38,731 nt of DNA from an uncultured Bacteroides sp. (lineage in GTDB: Bacteria; Bacteroidota; Bacteroidia; Bacteroidales; Bacteroidaceae). Under the pieces are notes generated by a model. That model did not search any database. It was not told the DNA's origin and saw only the letters and a list, made by a program, of their open reading frames with translations. Below, piece by piece: positions 25,510-32,885 of this stretch; the first letter of the stretch is position 1; each line of letters opens with the position of its first letter. The translations under genes and the position numbers were made by a program. The stretch spans positions 1-38,731 of the forward strand of contig CASEKR010000022.1 in assembly GCA_949288585.1 (NCBI GenBank), read 5' to 3'.

Positions 25510-27249
25510 CTATTTGTTGAGCTTGCTCCAGGTGTCTTTCAGCCCGACGGTGCGGTTGAACACCATCTTTTCCGGCGTCGAGTCCTTGTCTACGTTGAAG
25601 TAGCCGATGCGCTGGAACTGGAGGTAGGTCAGGGGCGGCATGCCTTGGACGAACTTTTCGACGTAGCATCGGGGCAGGACGTGGAGGGAGTCGGGGTTGA
25701 TAATCTCCTTCATGGCCGTCAGCGCGTCGCAGCCTTTTTCTTCGCGGATGGCGGCCAGGGAGTCGCGCGGGTTCTCCACTTGCCAGAGGCGGTCGTAGAG
25801 TCGGACCTCGGCCTCGAGGCAGTGGGCGCAGCTCACCCAGTGGAGGGTGCCTTTCACCTTGCGGTTGGCGCCGGGCATACCGCTCTTGCTGTCGGGGTCG
25901 TACTCGGCATAGACTTCGACTACGTTGCCGGCTTCGTCCTTCTTGCATCCGGTGCAGCGCACGATGTAGGCGTTCTTCAGGCGCACTTCCTGTCCGGGGG
26001 TCATGCGGAAATATTTCTTGGGTGCTACCTCCATGAAGTCGTCCCGTTCCATCCAGAGTTCGCGGCTGAACTCGATGAGGTGGGTGCCTTCTTCGGGGCG
26101 TTCGGGGTTGTTGACGGCTTCGAGTTCCTCCACTTGTCCTTCGGGGTAGTTGGTGATGACGAGCCGGACGGGGTCGAGGACGGCGGAAACGCGCGTGGCC
26201 CGTTCGTTCAGGTCTTCACGGACGGCGCTCTCCAGTAGGGCAAATTCGTTGAGGGCGTCGTAGGTGGTGTAGCCAATCTTGTCGATGAACTTGTGTATGG
26301 ATTCCGGCGAGTAGCCGCGACGGCGGAACCCGCAGAGGGTCGGCATACGGGGGTCGTCCCATCCGCTGACCAGGCCTTCCTTGACGAGGGTCAGGAGGTT
26401 GCGCTTGCTCATGAGGGTGTAGCTGAGGTTCAGCTTGTTGAACTCGTATTGGCGGGGGCGGTTGTCGTCCAGGTCCTTGCCTTCCTTGAGCCAGTCGACG
26501 AAGAGGTCGTAGAGGGGACGGTGTACGACGAACTCGAGCGTGCAGAGGGAGTGGGTGACGCCCTCGAAGTAGTCGCTTTGCCCGTGGGCGAAGTCATACA
26601 TGGGGTAGGCTTTCCACTGGGTGCCGGTGCGGTGGTGGGGGTGTTTGACGACGCGGTAGATGATGGGGTCGCGGAAGTGCATGTTGGGGTTGCCCATGTC
26701 TATCTTCGCGCGGAGCACCATGGCGCCTTCTTCCACCTCGCCCGTGTTCATTTTCTGGAAGAGTTCCAGGTTTTCTTCGACGGGGCGGTTGCGGTAGGGG
26801 CTTTCCTGTCCGGGCTGCGTGGGCGTGCCCTTCTGGGCGGCAATCTGTTCGGACGTCTGTTCGTCCACGTAGGCCTTGCCCTCGCGTATGAGGCGGATGG
26901 CGAAGTCCCACAACTGCTGGAAGTAGTCGGAGGCATAGTATTCGTGCCCCCACTGGTATCCCAGCCAGCGGATGTCCTCCTTGATGGCTTCCACGTACTC
27001 GACGTCTTCCTTCGTGGGGTTGGTATCGTCGAAACGCAGGTTGCACACGCCCCCGTGGGCGGCGGCGATGCCGAAGTCCAGGCAAATGGCCTTGGCGTGG
27101 CCGATGTGCAGGTATCCGTTGGGCTCGGGCGGGAAACGTGTCTGCACGCGTCCGCCGTTCTTGCCCTCGCTGAGGTCGTTCTCTACTATCTGTTCGATGA
27201 AGTTCAAGCTCTTCTTTTCGCTTGTCTCTTCGGTTTTGATTTCTGCCAT
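25510..27249 (-). CDS. glnS: Glutaminyl-tRNA synthetase
   Basis: The 579-residue class I synthetase charges tRNA-Gln. The HIGH motif is in PNGYLHIGHAKA (48-51), and the KMSKS motif appears as LMSKR (279-283). LRFDDTNP (71-78), YPMYDFAHGQSD (215-226) and the anticodon-binding region (about 340-560) are typical of GlnRS rather than GluRS (FDDTNP and the HxR context). It is slightly longer than E. coli GlnRS (about 554), mainly at the N-terminus. A promoter box is at 27278-27285. Its presence shows direct glutaminylation of tRNA-Gln. Confidence 0.96.
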   Translation of the reverse strand: MAEIKTEETSEKKSLNFIEQIVENDLSEGKNGGRVQTRFPPEPNGYLHIGHAKAICLDFGIAAAHGGVCNLRFDDTNPTKEDVEYVEAIKEDIRWLGYQWGHEYYASDYFQQLWDFAIRLIREGKAYVDEQTSEQIAAQKGTPTQPGQESPYRNRPVEENLELFQKMNTGEVEEGAMVLRAKIDMGNPNMHFRDPIIYRVVKHPHHRTGTQWKAYPMYDFAHGQSDYFEGVTHSLCTLEFVVHRPLYDLFVDWLKEGKDLDDNRPRQYEFNKLNLSYTLMSKRNLLTLVKEGLVSGWDDPRMPTLCGFRRRGYSPESIHKFIDKIGYTTYDALNEFALLESAVREDLNERATRVSAVLDPVRLVITNYPEGQVEELEAVNNPERPEEGTHLIEFSRELWMERDDFMEVAPKKYFRMTPGQEVRLKNAYIVRCTGCKKDEAGNVVEVYAEYDPDSKSGMPGANRKVKGTLHWVSCAHCLEAEVRLYDRLWQVENPRDSLAAIREEKGCDALTAMKEIINPDSLHVLPRCYVEKFVQGMPPLTYLQFQRIGYFNVDKDSTPEKMVFNRTVGLKDTWSKLNK

Positions 27250-27277
27250 GGCGATGTTCCTTTATCTGTTTCGCCTG

Positions 27278-27285
27278 CAAAAATA
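27278..27285 (-). promoter_or_regulatory. -7 box of glnS
   Basis: TATTTTTG on the minus strand fits TAnnTTTG, 29 bp before the glnS start. Confidence 0.5.
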
Positions 27286-27442
27286 CGACTAATTTTCGGG
27301 ATAACGTCATTTATGCCCTGCTTTTCGTCGGGATGTTTGCGCGGGCGGCCCGTCCGGGTGTCCGGCCGTGGGGTAGCGGGGCCTTGGCAGGGGGCATGCG
27401 GGGTGCGGCCTCTTCTGCGGAGGGGGCATATCTTTGTAAATG

Positions 27443-27706
27443 AAAGGGCATACCTTCGCGGAGGAAAGGTGGCACCTTCGCAGAGGAAAGGTGGCACCTT
27501 CGCAGAGGAAAGGATATACCTTTGATATATAAAGTATGATACTTTAATAGGTAAAGTATGATACTTTAATGGATAAAGTATGATACTTTATAGTACAAAG
27601 GTATATCCTTTGTCAGTCAAAGATATATCCTTTGTCTGTCAAAGGTATATCCTTTATAGAGAAAGGGCACACCCTTTCTTGTGAAAAGGTATGCCCTTTG
27701 CTGGTT
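27443..27706. repeat. Tandem array of twelve 22-bp hairpin units (array B)
   Basis: Units start at 27443, 27465, 27487, 27509, 27531, 27553, 27575, 27597, 27619, 27641, 27662 and 27684/27685. Each opens with AAAG, and nearly all close a palindrome of about 15 bp, followed by about 7 bp of spacer. Palindromes differ in concert: AAGGTG/CACCTT (units 2, 3), AAAGG/CCTTT (4, 8, 10, 12), AAAGTAT/ATACTTT (5-7), AAAGGG/CCCTTT (11); unit 9 has one mismatch. A degenerate copy may precede at 27421. It fills the gap between pstS (3' end) and glnS (5' end); the remaining 27300-27420 is GC-rich with no gene seen. Confidence 0.92.
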
Positions 27707-27727
27707 TAACCTATGCTCTTCGCCCGG

Positions 27728-28546
27728 CTAACGCACGGGGACGTATCCGCTGCGGCGTATGATGTCCTGCCCTTCGGGGGAGAGGATGAAGCGCATGAGG
27801 GGGGCGACGGCGGCGGAGTCCTTGGCGTTGTAATAATAATAGAGGGGGCGGACGATGGGGTAGGCCTTGCTGACGGCGTTCTCCAGCGTGGGCTGGGCAA
27901 AGTCCCGCCCGTCGTAGGAGACGGCCAGCGTCTTGATGCGGGGCGAGACGTAGGCCAGGCCGACGTAGCCGATGGCGCCCTTCGTCTGGCTGACGGACTG
28001 GATGATGGCGCCCGTGGCGGGCATGGAGAGGCTGCCGGCCATGTAGTTCTTGTTGCGCAGGACGCTTTCCTTGAAGAACTCGTAGGTGCCCGACGACGTC
28101 TCGCGGGAGTAGACCACGATGCGCCGGTCCTCGCCCCCGACTTCGCGCCAGTTGGTGATTTTGCCCCGGAAGATGCCTTCCAGCTGCGCCCGGGTCAGCC
28201 GGCTGACGGGGTTCGACGGGTGGACCACCACGGCCAGGGCGTCATAGGCGACGATGGCCTCCGCCAGGTCTTCGCCGGCGGCCTTGGCCTTCATCTGCTC
28301 GCCGAACTTGATGGCGCGCGAGGCCATGGCGATGTCCGTCGTCCCGTCCAGCAGGGCCGAGATGCCCACGCCGCTGCCCCCGCCGGTGACGGTGACGCGG
28401 GCGCCGGGGTCGAGGGCCATGAAGCGTTCGGCAGTCTGTTGGGCGATGGGCAGCACCGTGTCGCTCCCTTTGATGCGCTGGGCGTTCAGGGGGGCGGACA
28501 GGGCGGCCATGGAGAGGGTCAGCAGTAGGAGAGGGGTCAGTTTCAT
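27728..28546 (-). CDS. pstS: Phosphate ABC transporter substrate-binding protein
   Basis: The 272-residue periplasmic protein has a signal peptide (1-22, ending APLNA) and the PstS fold: IKGSDTVLPIAQ (25-36), GGGSGVG (55-61), DIAMASR (71-77), LEGIFRGKITNW (122-133), the phosphate-loop SSGTYEFF (151-158) and AIGYVG (191-196). It binds inorganic phosphate and delivers it to PstCAB. It is divergent from pstC, with phased operator-like repeats between them. The gene is clearly richer in G+C than the glycan locus. Confidence 0.95.
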   Translation of the reverse strand: MKLTPLLLLTLSMAALSAPLNAQRIKGSDTVLPIAQQTAERFMALDPGARVTVTGGGSGVGISALLDGTTDIAMASRAIKFGEQMKAKAAGEDLAEAIVAYDALAVVVHPSNPVSRLTRAQLEGIFRGKITNWREVGGEDRRIVVYSRETSSGTYEFFKESVLRNKNYMAGSLSMPATGAIIQSVSQTKGAIGYVGLAYVSPRIKTLAVSYDGRDFAQPTLENAVSKAYPIVRPLYYYYNAKDSAAVAPLMRFILSPEGQDIIRRSGYVPVR

Positions 28547-28575
28547 TGCAGTATGTTCCTTTGGTTTTCTGCCTG

Positions 28576-28610
28576 CAAAGTAAAGGAACAGATGTTACAT
28601 TCCTTTTACA
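28576..28610 (-). promoter_or_regulatory. Candidate Pho-box promoter of pstS
   Basis: Reading the minus strand: TGTAAAA (28610-28604), GGAA, TGTAACA (28599-28593), a 9-bp gap and TTACTTTG (28583-28576), one base off the -7 consensus. The two heptamers are 11 bp apart, as in known PhoB/PhoP operators. No normal -33 box is visible, in keeping with activator dependence (inference). Confidence 0.7.
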
Positions 28611-28630
28611 AAACGCATCTTCTTTGTGAA

Positions 28631-28709
28631 TGTAACAGGAATGTAACACGTCTGTAACACTTCCTTCAACCCGCAGTCACACGTTCTTAACATCTATCCC
28701 CTTCCTTTG
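28631..28709 (+). promoter_or_regulatory. Candidate Pho-box promoter of pstC-pstA-pstB-phoU
   Basis: Three exact TGTAACA heptamers begin at 28631, 28642 and 28653, exactly 11 bp apart. In the same phase lie AGTCACA (28675) and CTTAACA (28686). Nine bases after the last is TTCCTTTG (28702-28709), a near-consensus -7 box. The last 24 bases match the pstS promoter at 18 positions. The pstC ATG is 31 bp downstream of the box. Confidence 0.72.
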
Positions 28710-28739
28710 CACGCGGAAAACCTAACACGCTTGTAAGAT

Positions 28740-29924
28740 ATGAGAAACGTATGGGAAAAGATTATCTCGGGACTGCTGACGTGCAGCGGTTTCGTGACGA
28801 GCCTGGCAATCGTGCTCATCGTGCTCTTCCTCTTCTCCGAGGCATTGGGCCTCTTCGGCAGCAAGGTCATCGAAGAGGGATACGTGCTGGCGCTGAACCG
28901 GGAGAACGTGGTGGACGAACTGTCGCCGAAGGAGATAAAAGACATCTTCGACGAGGAAATCACCAACTGGCAGGAAGTGGGCGGGGCCGACATGCCCATC
29001 CGGCTCTTCCGCCTGGAGGACGTGACCGCGCACTTCACCGAAGAACAGCTGGGCGCGTCCTACGAACATGCCGGCGCCTGCATCACGTCGCTGGTGGAGC
29101 GTACGCCGGGCATCGTCGCCTTCGTCCCCGGGCAGTTCATCGTGCAGCCCGACTCCGTCCGCCTGGTGAAGGACAACACCATCTCCGTGGCCGACGTCTT
29201 TGCCGGGGCCGAATGGTTCCCCACCGCCACGCCGGCGCCACAGTTCGGCTTCCTGCCCCTGATTACGGGAACACTCTGGGTCAGCTTCTTCGCCATCCTC
29301 TTCGCTCTGCCCTTCGGCCTGGCGGTGGCCATCTACATGTCCGAAGTGGCCAACCACAAGGTAAGGAATATGCTGAAGCCCGTCATCGAACTGCTCAGCG
29401 GTATCCCGTCAGTGGTCTACGGCTTCTTCGGCCTGATAGTCATCGTGCCTTTCCTGCAGGAGTCCTTCAACCTGCCTGTGGGCGAGAGCGGCCTGGCGGG
29501 CGCGCTGGTGCTGGCCATCATGGCTCTGCCCACCATCATCACCGTGGCGGAGGACGCCATGCGCAACTGTCCCCGTGCCATGCGCGAGGCCAGTCTGGCT
29601 CTGGGCGCCACGCATTGGCAGACTATATATAAGGTAGTCATCCCGTACTCCATCTCCGGCATCACCTCCGGCGTGGTGCTGGGCATCGGCCGTGCCGTGG
29701 GCGAGACGATGGCCGTGCTGATGGTGACGGGCAACGCCGCCGTCATCCCCCACAGCATCCTGGAGCCGCTGCGCACCATCCCCGCCACCATTGCCGCCGA
29801 ACTGGGCGAGGCTCCTGCGGGCGGGGCGCACTATGGCGCGCTGTTCATGCTGGGCGTGGTGCTCTTCTTCATCAGTTTGTTGATTAACTCTACGGTCGAG
29901 GCCGTGTCTAATAAGCAGAAATGA
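28740..29924 (+). CDS. pstC: Phosphate ABC transporter permease PstC with PstS-like periplasmic insert
   Basis: The 394-residue inner-membrane permease is about 75 residues longer than E. coli PstC. After transmembrane segment 1 (about 12-38) comes a periplasmic domain (about 45-165) that resembles PstS: LSPKEIKDIFDEEITNW (61-77) aligns with PstS LTRAQLEGIFRGKITNW, and TPGIVAFVPG aligns with KGAIGYVG. The PstS phosphate loop SSGTYEFF is missing there. The permease core (about 172-390) follows, with further membrane segments and the EAA loop EASLALGATHWQTIYKVVIP (283-302). Together with PstA it forms the channel. The enlarged first loop seems usual for Bacteroides PstC (recollection). Confidence 0.93.
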   Translation: MRNVWEKIISGLLTCSGFVTSLAIVLIVLFLFSEALGLFGSKVIEEGYVLALNRENVVDELSPKEIKDIFDEEITNWQEVGGADMPIRLFRLEDVTAHFTEEQLGASYEHAGACITSLVERTPGIVAFVPGQFIVQPDSVRLVKDNTISVADVFAGAEWFPTATPAPQFGFLPLITGTLWVSFFAILFALPFGLAVAIYMSEVANHKVRNMLKPVIELLSGIPSVVYGFFGLIVIVPFLQESFNLPVGESGLAGALVLAIMALPTIITVAEDAMRNCPRAMREASLALGATHWQTIYKVVIPYSISGITSGVVLGIGRAVGETMAVLMVTGNAAVIPHSILEPLRTIPATIAAELGEAPAGGAHYGALFMLGVVLFFISLLINSTVEAVSNKQK

Positions 29925-29930
29925 AATGAT

Positions 29931-30050
29931 AGGAGTTAAGAAGTTAAAGAAGTTAGAGGAGTTAAGTCAATAGCAAGCCAACGGAGCCATATACGGAAGT
30001 ATCGGCTTAACTCCTTAACTCCTCTAACTTCTTTAACTTCTTTAACTCCT
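29931..30050. repeat. Long inverted repeat in the pstC-pstA gap
   Basis: The left arm 29931-29966 and right arm 30014-30050 are complementary over about 36 bp with a single one-base bulge. The arms consist of AGTTAAAGA/AGGAGTTAAG motifs, and the loop is about 47 bases. It fills nearly the whole 142-bp gap between two genes of the same operon. No T run follows, so it is more likely an RNA-stability or processing element than a terminator. Confidence 0.9.
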
Positions 30051-30066
30051 CAAAAAGATACAACTT

Positions 30067-30921
30067 ATGACAAAACGTTTTACGCAGAAAGTGGCATTCG
30101 GCCTGTTCCGTCTGCTCAGTTTGAGTGTGGTGGTGATACTCTTCGCCATCCTTGCTTTCATATTATATAAAGGTATAGGGGTCATCAGTTGGGACTTCCT
30201 CTTCACTGCCCCGACGGACGGCATGACCGCCGGCGGCATCTGGCCCGCCATTGTCGGCACGTTCTACCTGATGGTGGGCAGCGCCCTCTTCGCCTTCCCC
30301 GTGGGGGTGATGAGCGGCATCTACATGAACGAGTATGCGCCCAAGGGGTGGATTGTACGTTTCATCCGCGTGATGACCAACAACCTGAGCGGCATCCCCT
30401 CCATCGTCTTCGGCCTCTTCGGCATGGCGCTCTTCGTCAACTACCTGGGATTCGGCGACAGCATCCTGGCCGGTTCGCTGACGCTGGGCCTGCTGGCCCT
30501 TCCTCTGGTCATCCGCACTACGGAGGAAGCCCTGAAGGCCATCCCGGACAGCATGCGCGAAGGCAGCCGGGCGCTCGGCGCGACGAAGCTGCAGACCATC
30601 TGGCACGTCATCCTGCCCATGGGCATGCCCAACATCATCACCGGGCTTATCCTGGCCTTGGGCCGCGTGTCGGGCGAGACGGCGCCCATCCTCTTCACCT
30701 GCGCCGCCTACTTCCTGCCCCAACTGCCCGGCAGCATCCTCGACCAGTGCATGGCCTTGCCCTACCACCTGTACGTCATCTCCACCAGCGGCACGGACCT
30801 CGATGCGCAGTTGCCCATCGCATACGGCACGGCCTTGGTATTGATTATTATCATTCTTTTCGTAAATTTGCTGGCGAATGCGCTGCGCAAGCATTTCGAG
30901 AAGAAGATTAAGACGAACTGA
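30067..30921 (+). CDS. pstA: Phosphate ABC transporter permease PstA
   Basis: The 284-residue inner-membrane protein starts with a membrane segment (about 15-38, VVVILFAILAFILYKGIG), then WDFLFTAPTDGMTAGGIWPAIVGTFYL, further segments, GIPSIVFGLFGMALF, and the EAA loop EGSRALGATKLQTIWHVILP (about 161-180). It ends with a last segment (VLIIIILFVNLLANAL) and a basic tail. The length is normal for the family. It pairs with PstC and is driven by PstB. Confidence 0.95.
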   Translation: MTKRFTQKVAFGLFRLLSLSVVVILFAILAFILYKGIGVISWDFLFTAPTDGMTAGGIWPAIVGTFYLMVGSALFAFPVGVMSGIYMNEYAPKGWIVRFIRVMTNNLSGIPSIVFGLFGMALFVNYLGFGDSILAGSLTLGLLALPLVIRTTEEALKAIPDSMREGSRALGATKLQTIWHVILPMGMPNIITGLILALGRVSGETAPILFTCAAYFLPQLPGSILDQCMALPYHLYVISTSGTDLDAQLPIAYGTALVLIIIILFVNLLANALRKHFEKKIKTN

Positions 30922-30941
30922 CCCTGCGGGTATTTTCTCCC

Positions 30942-31123
30942 CTCTGCGGAGGCGCGTCTTTCCTCTGCGCCAGGGAATGCGCATTCTCTGCACCAGAGGT
31001 TGCCCGTTCTCTGCACCAGAGGATATGCTTCCTCTGCACCAGAGATTGCCCATCCTCTGCACCAGGGGTTATCCGTTCTCTGCACCAGGGAATACACGCC
31101 CCCTGCGCCAGGGAATGCCTGGG
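30942..31123. repeat. Tandem array of seven 23-bp hairpin units plus one degenerate (array C)
   Basis: Seven exact 23-bp periods run from 30963 to 31123, preceded by a 21-bp degenerate copy (30942-30962). Each unit is a 13-base palindrome and a 10-base variable spacer. The stem is CTCTG-CAC-CAGAG in units 2-4, CTCTG with CAGGG (a G-U pair) in units 1, 5 and 6, and CCCTG-CGC-CAGGG in unit 7, so base pairing is kept throughout. The spacers differ widely. The array sits between pstA and pstB in one operon and would be transcribed. Confidence 0.93.
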
Positions 31124-31184
31124 GACCATCAGTGATTGACAACATTAAGCATAGTAATAATAGACAAATAAACCCTTTAGACCC

Positions 31185-31937
31185 ATGAACAAGATAGAAA
31201 CGCGCGATGTCAACTTCTGGTATGTCAACTTCCACGCCTTGAAGGGCATCAGCATGGACATTGAAGAAAAGTCGGTGGTGGCCTTCATCGGCCCGTCGGG
31301 ATGCGGAAAGTCCACTTTCCTGCGCCTCTTGAACCGTATGAACGACCTCATCCCCGAAACCCGCCTGGAGGGCCAAATCCTCATCGACGGGCAGGACATC
31401 TACACTAAGAATGTGCAGGTGGACGAGTTGCGCAAGAACGTCGGCATGGTCTTCCAGCGTCCCAACCCCTTCCCGAAGAGCATCTTCGAGAACGTGGCCT
31501 ACGGCCTCCGCGTCAACGGCGTGAAGGACGAGGCCTTCATCCGCCAACGGGTGGAGGAGACGCTGAAAGGCGCCGCCCTGTGGAACGAGGTGAAGGACAA
31601 GCTGAAAGTGTCCGCCTACGCCCTCTCCGGCGGCCAGCAGCAACGCCTCTGCATTGCCCGCGCCATGGCCGTGTCCCCCTCCGTGCTCCTGATGGACGAG
31701 CCTGCCTCGGCCCTCGACCCCATCTCGACGGCCAAGGTGGAGGAACTCATCCACGAACTGAAGAAGGACTATACCATCGTCATCGTCACCCACAACATGC
31801 AGCAGGCCGCCCGCGTCAGCGACCGCACCGCCTTCTTCTACATGGGCAACATGGTGGAGATAGGCGACACGAAGGACATCTTCACGAACCCGAAGAAGAT
31901 GGAAACGCAGAATTATATCACGGGAAGATTCGGGTAA
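31185..31937 (+). CDS. pstB: Phosphate ABC transporter ATP-binding protein PstB
   Basis: The 250-residue ATPase shows Walker [10 protein letters not shown] (36-44), the PstB-typical [12 protein letters not shown] (89-100), the ABC signature LSGGQQQR (147-154), Walker B VLLMDEP (167-173) and the switch His in IVTHNMQQA. The length and all motifs are normal. It powers phosphate import through PstC-PstA. It lies 263 bp after pstA, a wide gap for this operon, filled by array C. Confidence 0.97.
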   Translation: MNKIETRDVNFWYVNFHALKGISMDIEEKSVVAFIGPSGCGKSTFLRLLNRMNDLIPETRLEGQILIDGQDIYTKNVQVDELRKNVGMVFQRPNPFPKSIFENVAYGLRVNGVKDEAFIRQRVEETLKGAALWNEVKDKLKVSAYALSGGQQQRLCIARAMAVSPSVLLMDEPASALDPISTAKVEELIHELKKDYTIVIVTHNMQQAARVSDRTAFFYMGNMVEIGDTKDIFTNPKKMETQNYITGRFG

Positions 31938-31948
31938 ATAGGGATTTA

Positions 31949-32154
31949 GCGGCCGGAGGCCGCCGGAGAAGTTATAGGAGTTATAGAAGTTATCACTTCG
32001 CTTCGCTCCGTTAGAAGTTAAAGCCAATACCTTGTGGCATATATACAAATCGCCGGACCAACTATTGGCTTTAACTTCTAAGTCTGCCTTGGCGGACGAT
32101 AACTTCTTCTAAAACTTCTTCTAACTCCTTTAACTACTGCGCGCAAAGCGCGCA
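31949..32154. repeat. Nested inverted repeats in the pstB-phoU gap
   Basis: Four nested or adjacent structures fill this gap: GCGGCC-GGA-GGCCGC (31949-31963); outer AGAAGTTAT-type arms (31968-31994 with 32098-32136, imperfect); a perfect 19-bp inner inverted repeat (32011-32029 with 32063-32081); and TGCGCGC-AAA-GCGCGCA (32138-32154). The arms use the same AAGTTA vocabulary as the pstC-pstA element. No T run follows, so operon read-through remains possible. Confidence 0.88.
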
Positions 32155-32192
32155 TATAAATTATCATTCGAACAACTTAAACTCAAAACAAT

Positions 32193-32885
32193 ATGGTGAA
32201 ATTCATAGAATCAGAACTCGTCTTGTTGAAGAAAGAAATAGACGAGATGTGGACCCTGGTCTACAACCAACTGGAACGCGCGGGCGATTCCGTGCTCACT
32301 TCCGACCGCGAACTGGCCCAGCAAGTATGCGTGTGCGAACGCCGTGTCAATGCCTTCGAACTGAAGATTGACAGTGACGTGGAGGACATCATCGCCCTCT
32401 ATAACCCCGTGGCCATCGACCTGCGCTTCGTGCTGGCCATGCTGAAAATCAACAACGACCTGGAGCGTCTGGGCGACTTTGCCGAGGGCATCTCCCGCTT
32501 TGCCCTGAACACGATGGAGCCCGTCATGGATGCAGAGTTGATGGAGAAGCTCCGCCTGAAAGAGATGATTGCCCAGGTGCTCTCCATGCTCGAACTGGCC
32601 AAGCGCGCCCTCCAGGAGGAAAGCCAGGAACTGGCCATCTCCGTCTTTGCCAAGGATAATCTCCTGGACGAAATCAATGCCGCAGCCCCGGCCATATTGG
32701 CCGATTACATCGCCCGGCATCCCGAGTCGGCTCATTATTGCCTGGAGTTGCTTAGCGTGTTCCGCAAGCTGGAGCGTTCCGGAGACCACATCACGAACAT
32801 CGCCGAAGAAATCGTCTTCTTCATCGACGCCAAGGTGCTGAAGCATAGCGGACGGACAGACGAAGGCTATCCGGTGGAGAAATAA
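32193..32885 (+). CDS. phoU: Phosphate-specific transport accessory protein PhoU
   Basis: The 230-residue cytoplasmic helical protein has two repeated PhoU domains. Each carries a metal-binding type motif: NNDLERLGDFAEGI (about 89-102) in the first half and FRKLERSGDHITNIAEEI (about 190-207) in the second. PhoU restrains phosphate import and signals phosphate sufficiency to the PhoR/PhoB system. No phoR or phoB is in the window. It is the last gene of the pst operon, 255 bp after pstB. Confidence 0.94.
   Translation: MVKFIESELVLLKKEIDEMWTLVYNQLERAGDSVLTSDRELAQQVCVCERRVNAFELKIDSDVEDIIALYNPVAIDLRFVLAMLKINNDLERLGDFAEGISRFALNTMEPVMDAELMEKLRLKEMIAQVLSMLELAKRALQEESQELAISVFAKDNLLDEINAAAPAILADYIARHPESAHYCLELLSVFRKLERSGDHITNIAEEIVFFIDAKVLKHSGRTDEGYPVEK

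Noticed and set aside
24057-27525. Long plus-strand open frames at 24057-25259 and 26293-27525
   Set aside because: They run antisense to the TPR and glnS genes, have low-complexity Val/Gly/Leu-rich products and no motif; they are shadows of the real genes.
27443-31123. CRISPR arrays
   Set aside because: The conserved parts are only about 13-15 bp and the spacers 5-10 bp, far too short for CRISPR. No cas genes are present, and in array B the supposed repeat itself changes.
30762-32048. 428-codon minus-strand open frame across pstA-pstB
   Set aside because: It crosses array C, where the repeated WCR/GAE words only reflect the 23-bp repeat, and overlaps the well-supported pstB.
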